Below, piece after piece: positions 25,576 to 36,744 of a DNA stretch of 64,000 nucleotides (position 1 is the first letter of the stretch; each line of letters starts with the position of its first letter). This DNA is from Zhengitettix transpicula (lineage: Eukaryota > Arthropoda > Insecta > Orthoptera > Tetrigidae), in NCBI GenBank assembly GCA_037074705.1, contig CM073590.1, forward strand, positions 6,836,001 through 6,900,000. The letters run 5' to 3'. The position numbers and the translations under genes were made by a program. The notes under the pieces were generated by a model. It did no database searches and was not told the DNA's origin. It worked only from the letters and a program-made list of their open reading frames with translations.

Positions 25576-25927
25576 ATCTTATTATTATTTTAATTGTTTT
25601 CATCTTTGGCTGATGTTTCTTCTTATTCTTATTCTTATTATTATATATTTGCAAAAACTCACACATTAATATATACAATTATAGCTTTAGATGAATAGGG
25701 AAAGATAAATATTATATACGACAGGATTCCTTTCTGTCAACTCGGAATACCGAGATCGGTGAAGGGTAACTAAGGAAGAAAAAGAAGGCCAATAACCAAT
25801 TCGCAATGAAAAAAAATTGTTGGAGGAACGGAACTTGAAAATGTAGCACGAGTCCATCAGAAAGGTAATTGAAATTACGGGAAAGCAAAGACAATGGGTT
25901 AATACAGAACTGTGACGCAAAAGCAGA

Positions 25928-26080
25928 AGGAAAGTTTCCAACGAAGCTCTGACATATAGACCATGAAATTTGAATTAAAGGGCAAGATGGACAAATCTAG
26001 ACCGGTCCGGGAATCGAACACGGGTCTCAAGATTAGTCAATACACTGAGACATCCAAGTCTACTCCAGGTCAGTTCTGAT
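25928..26080 (-). repeat. tRNA-derived SINE, family B, copy 1
   Basis: The minus strand has a box A-like GGATGTCTCAGTGTATTGAC and a box B GTTCGATTCCCGG, about 30 bases apart, followed by ACCGGTCTAGATTT. The tail is CTTTAATTCAAATTTCATGG then AGAGCTTCGTTGGAAA. This is the best-preserved SINE head in the window. Its tail differs from family A, so it is a separate family. Confidence 0.7.
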
Positions 26081-26231
26081 ACCTCTCCATCCATTGTATA
26101 TATAGCCATATCCTGGCTTCACCTACAATTCAATGGCTCACAAATTCTTCATGGTCTAACCTTAGTACTCAATGAAAACTAGAAAATAATGTGAATTAAT
26201 ACAGTGCAATGAATTAATTCAGAAAGGAATA

Positions 26232-26352
26232 AAATGAAAACTTTAAACGAATAACCGCCTTATAGGCCGTATTTGATTTAAAGGTTTGGATGTAAAAATG
26301 TCGACCGGAGGGGGAATGGAACCTGGGTGTCCCACTAAGTACACGGGACGCA
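26232..26352 (-). repeat. tRNA-derived SINE, family B, copy 2
   Basis: The minus strand has box B-like GGTTCCATTCCCCCTCCGG, then TCGACATTTTTACATCC and a CTTTAAATCAAAT tail block. It lies about 150 bp from copy 1 in the same orientation. Confidence 0.6.
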
Positions 26353-26451
26353 TGCGGAAGAATAAAAAACACTCAATTTTAATAAGCAAATTTAATTAAA
26401 GAATATTGATTTTGAATCATGTGGCGACCAAATAGAGAAGATTGAAACGAA

Positions 26452-26690
26452 CTATTTGAGATGATAGTTTTGTAGAACTTGTAGTTCATTTAATTTTCTT
26501 TCTGCTGATGAGGACGTTTTAGCGTTGTCACAGCACACATGATATGCAACTCCTCTTCGGCTAATGAATTTTTTAAATGCAGATAAAAATTCATCCTTAG
26601 TCAAGTCTGATACGAACTCCAAATGGATTGCCTTGGTCATGAAACACACTAATAAACAAATATATTCTACAGGAATATTTTGAATGACTT
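26452..26690 (-). pseudogene. BEL/Pao-type integrase core fragment
   Basis: The minus-strand frame encodes a piece resembling the integrase core of BEL/Pao LTR retrotransposons, which inserts element cDNA into the genome. It shows the family's CFMTKAIHLE strand followed by VSDLTKDEFLSAFKKFISRR and ends with a CCDN turn, the position of the second catalytic Asp (usually SDNG). About 80 residues are readable, extending upstream of the GTG at 26649 to roughly 26690. The first catalytic Asp, the Glu, the reverse transcriptase and both LTRs are absent. It is a solitary, long-dead fragment within a SINE-rich cluster. A domesticated integrase is unlikely given its length and stops. Confidence 0.8.
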
Positions 26691-27119
26691 TTTAAAATAA
26701 TTTTAAATTAATGCTTTGGATAAATTTAGAGAATGTGGAGGTTGAATATGGACAACCACAGGAAACAACGCTTTCAGACAACACAAATCGAAGTATTCAA
26801 GAAATTGTCCAACTATTTGTTTCTCCATATTACGTGTTTCGATATTTGTATGGTAGATTCATAAATTTGTATAAAATAAGGAGGAATTAAAAAATTAATA
26901 GCTAACTGTATTAATTTAGACGAAAATATTAGGTAAAATTTTGTAGGCTGTTAAGGGATAGATAACGATGGTTACGAAAGGGAAGCAAATTATTTAATCA
27001 AATGGCAGAAGAGGAGAAACAACGTTAGTGATACATACAGCATAAAAAAATGAAAGGAGAAATGCTACTTGAAACATTGACACGGTCTGGCCAAGCAAGG
27101 AAAGTTTCTTTGGATCAGG
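26691..27119. other. non-coding DNA, nothing recognised
   Basis: AT-rich; I could not extend the BEL/Pao similarity into it with confidence. Confidence 0.45.
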
Positions 27120-27640
27120 ACCGTGAACCCCTCATCGGGTAAAGTATCGAGGACCGCAGTCGGAAGTCCGGCTCGGATTAAAGCTACTTCCGGACGAAGT
27201 GCTGTTCCTTCGGGTATTCAGGTCTGTCTAGCGTACCGGTAATCTAATTAGCCGAGCAGTTCGACCCGGAAGCTGCGAACACGGCACTCTCGAGCTGGCT
27301 TCATTACGAGAGGGGCAGCCTGAGAGAGATCGATAGCTCGAGCACTTGCGAGACAAAAGTTCGATACCGCCGGGCCCGTCCGGGCGGGGGCGCCAGCTCA
27401 CTTTCTTCAGCCCGTGCCTCGTACTGCCGATTTGTGGCCGAGTACAACAGCGGGGCGATAAAATTTAATGATCCCGAAACATCGATATCCAACATTAAAC
27501 GAAATAGATACCGCTAATTATCCCGTAACAGCGCGAGTGCTTCTGAGGTTTGGGTCGATAATAGAGTTTGATCTTCGCATCGCGTGGACAATGAAGTCTA
27601 TCCGCGGCGGAAGCAGCGCAAGCGTGCTACTTTTAATTAC
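27120..27640. other. CpG-rich patch, candidate conserved non-coding element
   Basis: Rich in CG steps (for example GCCGGGCCCGTCCGGGCGGG), bordered by AT-rich DNA and unlike any repeat in the window. Its right half mixes homeodomain-like ATTA cores with GATA/ATCGAT motifs. A 96-codon plus frame (27468-27758) and a 63-codon minus frame lack motifs. Regulatory function is inference. Confidence 0.4.
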
Positions 27641-28659
27641 TTTCACAGCCGTCATCAAATCGACGTGTGTCTACCTATACAAAGTATTAATTATCAACTT
27701 TTTTGTATTTTTTAAAGAACAACGATTCAATCTAATTAAATCTATTGTTTTTAACTGAAAAAAACCTGCTCTTACAGGCCAGAGTTCTCGAAAATATGGG
27801 AATATGTGGATGTAAAATTGTTAAGTTAACGAGTAAGTACCGTTAATGTAAATCAGTCCAAAAATCTATATATCTGCAAAAGGACTGTGTTTAGATTCCA
27901 CGGGTCCTCAATCCATACGGAAGTAAAATTTTTTCTCAAAAATTTTAGTTAAATTCTTGCCAGTACTAGTGACTCTAGCAACGATGATGATTCCCACTAC
28001 TTTTCCGACAGATTTTCCAAAAATATTGTTCCCACAGCTCGTGTTGTTACGAACAGTCTTTGAGCATTTAATTCCATTAAAAGATAGAGATTTACCTTAG
28101 ATTAAACCTTATCAAAAGTATATTACAATATGAACAGTAATTAATTCTGAATGAGCACTTTCCTTTATTGAAAAATAGAATGTGACTCGTGAAACCTGTA
28201 AAGGTCTGGATTGAGGATGGGCCTATCCTCATAGCTGTTTTACCTGAATATTCGGGCATTTCCTGAAGTGGACTTCTGATTTTAGTCGAGAAATTTTTTT
28301 AACAGTACTCAGTATTCAGATTACTGTTAATGAATTCACCTCCTGATTTTGGCTTTGTCCGGGAAATGTTTGGGATATATTAGAACGTTTATTACAAATA
28401 AAAATAGCCAATAATCCTTCCGATACGGCGGAAAAAGAAACGAAAAACTCGTCTTATGACTCCGCAATAATTCCGCTGTGTTTCGATTGGCTTGACAGTT
28501 GTGCTGCTCCACGATCATTATAGATAGCACTCAGAGGACTGGGTAAACGGCAACCGGGGTACAAAGTTTACAAACGAATTTTAGGCTTAAGGAAACTCGA
28601 GATGTATGACACAGAAATAAGAATTGGATTCAATCTTTGAAGAGTTCTGCATGTTTACA
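27641..28659. other. non-coding DNA, nothing recognised
   Basis: No shared repeat or family-like frame. Confidence 0.5.
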
Positions 28660-29070
28660 TTCGAGAATGCAGAGACGATGTACGGTCTGGCGGAATCTGA
28701 TTACCTGCGTCCGGACGCAGATCCTCTTTGGCGTAATGCCCATTGTCGAGGGGCAAGTGGCTTCCGTGTAAGACTGGGAGGTCTTTGTTAGTAGAAATCA
28801 TGTCTCCGTGAGTCGGAGTTCTCTTGCCGAAGTTTCAATATTTGCACGTTGTGGGCATTGTTCGCAATGTCAGGGCCGTGTACACTCAGCGTGTGCGGTG
28901 AGTGGCGTCTAGCTCGACCCTGCGTGACACATAATTTCGCCAGCAGATTCTGCGCTCTCGTATCGGCTATGTGTCACGTCTACGCGACCTATTACCGATT
29001 TCGTTATAATGCATAACGGTGACATGGCTTCGTACTCCGTATTGGTGTCCCACGCCTAGTCTGATTTTCG
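28660..29070. other. CpG-bearing patch with an 11-bp inverted repeat
   Basis: A GC-enriched stretch without a long frame. It contains CGTGACACATA at 28923-28933 and its exact reverse complement TATGTGTCACG at 28968-28978, separated by 34 bases. No match elsewhere in the window. Confidence 0.4.
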
Positions 29071-29496
29071 GTATCTCGTTCAAATTAAACAAGTCCTACC
29101 TATTCGCTCATTAAATCTCCTCTATTCCATATTCATTATTATGACAATGGAATAAATGATTAGTGGTTTGAATCATTCACCCGAACTACTGAAACACTTT
29201 ATATTTAAAATTTGATTCCTTGTTTTATCAGCAGTATTGAATTCAAAATTACAATATGCTTGGAGGGATGATGATACAAAAAACGTATCACATTTCCAGG
29301 AAAATCGATACATATGATGCAAGGACCAAAAAACTATTAGCATTGTTGAGGAGTTTCCCGTTCGCAGTCTTCTACGTCATTTGCGTTTCACTGCGTGTTC
29401 ACAGTTGTCTTGATTGTTAACATTTTTCTGTTTCTTGTTTTCTCAAATATTGTTTTTACCAAGTCTACGTTTGTACAATATTTTTTTATTTATAAT
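29071..29496. other. non-coding DNA, nothing recognised
   Basis: AT-rich; no frame, repeat or site I can support. Confidence 0.45.
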
Positions 29497-29692
29497 TTAT
29501 TTAGAGTCGCATCAACGGCTAAGGTCATAAGGAACTTTCTACATTGTTACATTTCACTGCCGGGGAACTAATTTGTTGGTGTATCTTGGTATGGAAACAC
29601 ACACAATATCCATGCTTTCGCCAGGATTCGAGTCATTTGTGGTACGAGGTAGTGACGCTTACAACTACAGGAGGTCGGTCGGCTCATAATTT
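29497..29692 (-). repeat. tRNA-derived SINE, family A, copy 3 (most complete)
   Basis: Minus strand, in order: GAGCCGACCGACCTCCTGTA, a possible box A (TAGTTGTAAGCG), box B GACTCGAATCCTGG, GCATGGATATTGTGTGTG, TTTCCATACC and the tail TGACCTTAGCCGTTGATGCG with ACTCTAAATAAAT. About 195 bp, within the usual SINE range. The tail resembles that of the LINE at 18.1-19.4 kb. Confidence 0.75.
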
Positions 29693-30804
29693 AATTATTA
29701 TTTTAAATGTATTCGTCTTCGACTATTGAGTCTTATTAGATACTGGTATATTTTCTAAAGTTACAATAAATATGTTAGATCAATAGATAATTATAACTAT
29801 TGTATACAATAGGATTCCTTTATGTCAAAGAATCGGATGGAGTGCAATAGCGTTGAATGATATTATGTCAAAATGTTCAAAAATAATCACTCACAGTGGA
29901 ATTTTAATTCTATATCAATTTAATTATCAATATCCATAAAACTGAAACGCGCGTAATATGATGATAATATAAAAATTTCATAACTATTATTACTTATCCT
30001 GGATTCGCAGAAACTGGATTTACAAATATATTAAATTAAACAATACATTTCATGTTAACATTGTATACAATTTTACAGCAAATAAACTAAAACTTTCATT
30101 ACCTGGGTTGAATTACGGTGTATACTGTTTGGATTTTGTAGAATATTCACAGATTTCTTATAAAATAAATATTAAATAAAAAATAATTTGTATGATGACA
30201 ACGCTGAATATATTAACGTCAAATTTAAATAACTTGAATTTCGGTTGCCGAATTAATTTTTCACGAACCTTTATTTTTACGAGCTTCGGTAGCAGACTAA
30301 CTAATTTTGACTGGAACTCCAAACGTGGTCCGTGAAATGCCATGTTTGGTCTAAATGAACCACATCATGACACGGAGAAGCAATCAGGACCACTAAGAAA
30401 TTATTCAAAGCTCTAAACGAGAGAGCTGTGGACGAGCATTCGCTTAGAGAAGCCTCTTCCATACTGCGTGCAAAATATTGTAGAGCATAATACACATTAA
30501 TGTATAGTTGAACTATCCCAAATAGAACATTAGTGTTGTAAACTCTATTATTTAAGTATGTAAATTCTGGGAAAGCTAAATATCTATATCAAAGGAAGTG
30601 CAAGCTTGAGTTATTTCGTCTCCGTTTCATTGTATACATTGTGGTAAACAAATTAGAATAAAATCAAAGTCCCACGATGTGGTACCAATCTAATGTAATA
30701 AACAATTTGGAGAAAACGTAGTGACCACGTTGAGTATCAATTAATGTCGTAACTAATTAGGGAACTTATTTAAACAATTCATTAGAAGCGAACTATTATC
30801 TTGA
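29693..30804. other. non-coding DNA, no gene seen
   Basis: Short frames (61-64 codons) at 30158-30495 on the minus strand lack motifs. AT-rich. Confidence 0.5.
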
Positions 30805-30950
30805 ATTAGAAATATAGCCAATTCAGTCAAAAAAAGTGATAATAAAAATACCTCACAACGTTTCTGGGATCCTTGTACCTTTCGTCCGGTGCTAGGAAGA
30901 ACCTACAGCGACACAACTGTACTTGTCAGTTGGCAAAACTAAACTATTGA
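30805..30950 (-). mobile_element. Penelope-like terminal repeat, family P1, copy f
   Basis: The plus strand begins AGAAATATAGCCAATTCAG and continues through TCACAACGTTTCTGGGATCC to CGACACAACTG. On the minus strand the hammerhead-like block keeps GTC before stem I, GGTA/TCCC-like stem II bases and GAAACG. The core reads CGGACGA instead of CTGACGA. No mirror-image right end is visible, so this is a truncated copy. Confidence 0.65.
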
Positions 30951-31908
30951 TGGATTGATGGAAACTATCTATTGATGGATTTGATAAATGAAATGATTAC
31001 TAACAAATCCAATTTTAAATACAGAAAATTTATTACAATTCAAATTTAATTAATTTTTATACACAATTTTTACACATGAATGCCACGGCTCCAATGATAT
31101 TCTTGAAATATTCAGGGTCGCATATATAGCCTATAACAGTAATAGGAACCCGCAATAAAATAACAAAATTTATAAAATATTACAAATTATTAAAATTAAT
31201 TTACTTGAATATTACAGTATGAAACTGGAATAAGAAAACTGACGGTAAGGAATATTATACAAGGTTTACAATGGATTTTTGTACATAACAGACATCGTAG
31301 TAGTTCTCATATCACGCTAAATCTTTCACTTCACCAATTATTTTAACTTTTCAGTTTATATCAAAAATTATTTAAATGACTAATTACACAGGTCATAATA
31401 TTACACTCTCTACACAAGTTAAGTCAGCATACGCGATTAAATTCATATCCATAGCACACCACATAAGTTGATTTACAATACTTCGGCTAATAGTGATAAT
31501 ATCATTGAAATCAGTTCACCGACATCCAGAACAACTATTCCAGTCAAAACTTATTAATTTATCTCGTTCAATATTGCTAACCGATGTGGATCAGCACCCA
31601 TCGGACTCTAACCGACCTCGGTCATCGCTCGTTAGAGACTTTACCCGGACTGCTAGTATCGGAGACTGTACTATTCCGACAAGAATACCGTTTGAAACAT
31701 ATCACATTCTTACGTAATGCTGACTGTAGCCTACAATATCCGGGTCTCAATATTACACCGACAATACAAATATTAAATTATTTATAAAATCCTTTCATTA
31801 CATATATTTGTGGTCATTACAATATAAAAATCAATATTTTACATATTTATTGGACAAAATAACGGAAAAAACGCTGGGTCAACATTCGTGCAGTAAATTA
31901 TAGTATCA
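30951..31908. other. non-coding DNA, no gene seen
   Basis: Overlapping plus frames of 74 and 67 codons (31493-31787) lack motifs. Confidence 0.5.

Positions 31909-31950
<42 letters not shown>
31909..31950. repeat. (AT)n microsatellite
   Basis: About 20 uninterrupted AT units immediately upstream of retroposon R copy c. Confidence 0.95.
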
Positions 31951-31955
<5 letters not shown>

Positions 31956-31963
31956 TTTAAAAT

Positions 31964-32240
31964 CCCACAGAAAACTCTTCTCCAGCTATCGGAAGGGCGT
32001 GGGACAAGTACCCAATGCCCGACCTATCTGATGCAGGTTTTTCTAGGGTTTACCCTGCATTACTTTTAGGAGAAAGCCGGGTAGGATCATTAAGCTATAG
32101 CCCGGGGACCTTAGTTAACCCTTGGCTATCTTCCTTTACCCTTCCGTATCCCCTCTTTCAAATCTCTTCCTATGCTATTAAAGGGGAGTTGCCAGCATGT
32201 GGATTACCCTCATGCAGCCTGTTACCCTAAAAAAAAAAAT
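31964..32240 (+). mobile_element. poly(A)-type retroposon, family R, copy c
   Basis: Collinear with 62.33-62.61 kb: CTATCGGAAGGGCGTGGGAC, GCCCGACCTA, CAGGTTTTTCTAGGGTTTAC, GCCGGGTAGGATC, TATAGCCCGGGG, AAAGGGGAGTTGCCA and GTGGATTACCCTCATG. It ends in CCCT plus 11 A at 32229-32239. The A-tail and the fixed 3' end show movement through an RNA copy. The 71- and 68-codon frames inside it are not shared with other copies. Box A and B were not found, so it may be a LINE 3' end rather than a SINE. Confidence 0.8.
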
Positions 32241-32356
32241 TGGTACGTCATTTATATTTATCACCCGCTTTGGGATCTTACTTCTGGGGTTTGTAATTTT
32301 CAGAGTTATATTTATAAAATAAATATATACGAAAAATGTGCAGCTATAATATATTC

Positions 32357-32373
32357 ATACACACACACACACA

Positions 32374-32413
<40 letters not shown>
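32357..32413. repeat. (AC)n then (AT)n microsatellite
   Basis: Eight AC units followed by a short spacer and about 18 AT units. With the array at 31.91 kb it brackets retroposon R copy c. Confidence 0.9.
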
Positions 32414-32416
<3 letters not shown>

Positions 32417-35400
32417 AATACCAATTAAACAGACTATTAATTGTTTTTTATAATTAAATTGTTAGCGGTACGAATGCGTAAAGGCGACAATCAAAGCGAG
32501 TTTTTCCTTTGTTTAACAATGGAAACTGAAAAACCGCGCGCTTGGAGAACAGCAGTCTGCACGGAGATACGAGACAGAACGGTCCACATAAAATAATAAC
32601 ACAGTAAAGTTTGATAACCAAAAGGCATGAATAGTGTTATCCAGGAAGTACAACGGTGAGATATGGTAGTTTATATAAAACGCGAGTAAGTAGTTTGGCG
32701 AAGAGACATAAAAAATCGCAATTCGGAAGCAGAAATTTTTTCTGCCCAACTTGAACTAATTGTCGCATCGAGACTTTGAGGAAATCTACATCCGGCAACC
32801 GGCTGAGGGTGGACTAATCCAGATTCCCGGATAGCAGAGACACGAGAGGGCAACGACCACGTGAATTCAAATTCTAAAGTGTAGAATCAGTGAGTAATAT
32901 TATGATAACTAGTGATAAGTAAGGAAAACTGAAGAAGAGATAGAAAAATAGCTGTCTTTTAACAGTGATTCGAACTTTTATTTACAGGTATATACTTCTT
33001 TTATTCTTTTCTTCGTTTATTATGAAGTAACATTTTTCTACTACTAATTATGCACTCTACTCGATCTGGAATTTCTTTTCGAAATATATTAATCAGTCAA
33101 TGAAAACCAGGATAAAAATATCTAATGGAGACATCTCTTTATTTTTTTAAAAAATTTCCCTAACTAGCAATTGTATATATTTTGTTTCTTAATTGATAGT
33201 CACGGTAGAGTTGGCTCGACAGCTAAGTTAAACAATTGCGAGGAGAATGCAGAATAGAGCCAGGCACACGCAGAGTGTGGCAGGAAGTTGGCAAAGCATT
33301 GTGCAGGCCAACAAAGCGGCCGGGAAACGCGATGCGGGGGTGATTTTACAATAAGTGTTGTCAGGGAAACCTGCCCCTCCCTGCTTCCTTAATCAAATGT
33401 TGGGTATCCTCGGTTCCGCAACGTGCTCTGCAAACTCTATAATCCTGCGACGACATAAGATCACGTGCAATCTTACCTCAAAAATTCTCCCTGAGGGAGG
33501 GAAACAGAGCAACCGTTAGTCGCCGAATCACAGTCATATATAAAGATCAAGAACGTTACGTGCTCCAACATAGCATAAAATAACTAATACCTAGTATTAC
33601 TAAATTAAGGTACCATTTTGAAAAAAAGATAGGAAGACGTTTTTTTAAAAAAACAAAAAATGTATTTGCTAAATTATTGGATTTCTCCACTGTAAATTGA
33701 ATATATTTTTATAATTATATAAATTCGTCTAACGCTGCATTCAAACTCATGACATAATGAAAGTTTCCTGTAGGTTATCGAGGAAGGATTAATGGCACCC
33801 TACAGTCATATTCCAGCCTTCATGTATTCTTTATTGAAATATAATAGTTTTTATAAGTGTAACTTTCGATGAGAAAGTGATATTTTATGTCTGAGCTACA
33901 CGAACAAGTTAAATTGATTTGTCGCCAATATTGTATCGGCAGCAGCCAAGAAATTTATATGTGAAACATGAAGCGTTTTTGAGAATTATGATTGCAATTT
34001 TTAACTAAGATGGAGGGGAGTTAAAAATTAATAAAAAATACAATTGATTGGTTTTGAAATTTAATTTAATTAAGGGTCACTAGTTAAACAGGGTGCTCTT
34101 AATTATACCTAAGTAATTAGAATTTACTCAATCATGAATTTAAATTTAAGATAATTCACCTTAACTATCTACATTCCAGACTGAAACAAATTACTATTTC
34201 GATAAATGGGCGTAACTCAGGACGATTTCATGAGACTCAGAACGTTATTCAAACACAAGGAAAAAAGGGTCTTATATGAGGACATACAGGTGCGGCAGAA
34301 ATTTCAATTGTTTTTGTCGCAGTAGGAATCACACCTTTTTGTTTTACAGTCGGCTAGAAGCTTCCCCAGGCAGGTAGACTTGTTGAGCCACCGAAAAATC
34401 TTCACAGAAAATATCTAATCCGTAAGCAGCTTCCTTATTCTCTCGTTAGCATTAGTCAAACGTCGGTCTAATAACAGTCTATAATGTTATTATTTAATGG
34501 AATATTCACAGATTGCTAATGTAGTACAATTCATAAATAGTTAATCATATGTAAGTATGAAAGTTAGTTCCCGGAATCGGTGAAGTTTGGCTATCTTCTC
34601 TTCCTTCGGTCAGCCTTTTTCTACAAGTGATTGACTGGAACTGCTCCTTCCCAGACTTCCTTCCTCTACAACAGGTATATCAGAACTTTACATTTCATTC
34701 CCTCTTCCTCCCTTTCCAGACTTCCTCCTTCTCTAAGTTATCCAAACTGACTTTTTCGCCGATTGTCCGCATTCCAGCTAGAATATTTTCCGTTCCGCAC
34801 CACAGGGAACTTTTTTACGTGGTTTTCCTCAGCCAATATGCGTCGCTCTTACAATTTCGCCATTCTACTGTCGTCTCAGAATTCGCTGCATTTTGTTTAG
34901 AGGCACGATTTCGTCTCAACACCTCCGTTACTTAGGCGCCAAATTTTATTACCGTATTTTGTTTGCGAGCCACTGCTCGTCTGTGGCTATATAAGAGTTT
35001 TACTCAAATTTTTATCAAATAAAAACTTCTATTAATTTGAGGAGTGTTCGTCTGCTACAAATTTAAACTCGATCATTTTCCATCATTGTGAACCGTGGTA
35101 ATTTTGAAAATAACCTACCAATAATACATTCCAGCACGTTTTTGATAATTGGAGAACCACTGACTTACAATAAATTCTAAAATGCCCGTCAGTCAATAAA
35201 TGTGATGTGCAACAACGTTTTAGTTTGCCACTTTCTGAGAAATAGAGTTTTACACAAGACGTTATTGACCTCTGAGACGTTTATACAATTTATGCAACAG
35301 TTATAACTTGCGTGTCCGATATTTCTTCATTAGTGAACTATTTTTGTTTTACTAGCACTATGCGTTTTCTTGGCTTTTGCTGGTATTTATTTATCCAAAT

Positions 35401-36612
35401 CTCGAAATAAGGAGGAAAAATAATTTATGCTACCTGTAGTGTAAAATCAATTTACAGATATTTGCACTATAAATACAGTCTTTTACTAATTACTACAATA
35501 TATATTTAACACGATATTTAATCGTTAACATTTGTAGTATAACAGTCAAAACCAAAAATATATCAAATTTTTGGTAAACTCAGTCTAGAGCAAACATGGC
35601 GATCCTGTCCGTAGTATTAAATAAACTGGTTTAAAACAATCGATGAAAATTGCAATTTATTAAAGTTAAAAGAGAGATTGATGTCGGAATGAATAGTATT
35701 CAAGGGATGAAAACTATTTCACTTCTCCCTTTCACGTTAAAAGAGTCGCTTTGACTACATATCCGTGAATTTTTATAACTAATTTAATAACGTCCATTTT
35801 CCATTGTCAAACGCTTTCCACACTCCTTAAGAACCTATACTGCTGTCAGTGGCGTCAAAAACTATGAGTTCAATAACATTTGCTGTCATTTAAGATATTT
35901 CATTATCAACTCTCGCTCCCATTACGATAACTGTTAAAATTTGGATTACCATTTGTGTCAAAATATTGATTAGACATAAAAATAATATAAAAATAACTTT
36001 AAAAAAATTTAATAACCAATAAGTGAATTATAAATGTAAATGTAATGCTGAGTCAAAATAAATTAAGGTCAGTTGCTCCTCAACCTAGCTGAAGGGAAGA
36101 AAATTGATTTATAGTTTGACAATGGAGTTGAAAAAATAGATACATTTTTATTAACTGACGGACTGATGTATGGTATAATCATTAATTATTTAAGTATCTG
36201 GTGACATGTACGCTGAAATGTTAATGCCTGTGTGTATTAAAATTAGAAATGAATATGGCTACTTAAAATCCGAAAACTCCTGAAGAATTAAGTAGGTTAT
36301 TAATTAAATTTTTGAAAAAATGAAGAGTACTTTGAAGGTTGCTTTTTTTAAGAAACTATTGCTATTGGAAAAACGATTAACGCAGTATAATGTAGTACGT
36401 TCATATATTACAATTAATTGGTTTGGTATCCATAAATTTTTATATAATTTAAAAAATATTGGTGTGTTGTGAGTGTCCGATGATTTTCTCCTTACTTCAC
36501 CCGAAGTCCTTAGTAATTTTGTTTTTAGGCCGATTCAGTAATTTTTATGTTCTCCCGTTTCTCTGTACCTACTCTGAAACTATTCACATATCAAAGCAGT
36601 CTTATAACATGC
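32414..36612. other. AT-rich non-coding DNA, no gene seen
   Basis: The longest frame is 102 codons (34627-34935 +), rich in Phe, Ser and Leu from a pyrimidine-rich stretch and without a domain. A GC-enriched part lies at about 33200-33500 (for example AAAGCGGCCGGGAAACGCG). No shared repeat. Confidence 0.5.
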
Positions 36613-36744
36613 ATTTTTAATCGAGGTTATTACTTTTTCTTGTGGCCTGACCTTTAAAAATCCTGTCTGGAGTAGTAAGTCTCGATAGGGGTGGAATGCT
36701 GGACACGTACCTGGAACAAAACGGAAAGAACACCATTAGTTGGA
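36613..36744 (+). repeat. orphan 135-bp repeat, copy 2
   Basis: Same orientation and block order as copy 1 at 12.26-12.39 kb; GGACACGTACCTGGAACA and ACGGAAAGAAC are identical, while the middle has diverged. About 24 kb separates the two. Confidence 0.65.

Noticed and set aside
26395..26451. Extension of the BEL/Pao integrase to its catalytic Glu
   Set aside because: A short WSPH-like run appears in another frame, but it is too weak to separate from chance.
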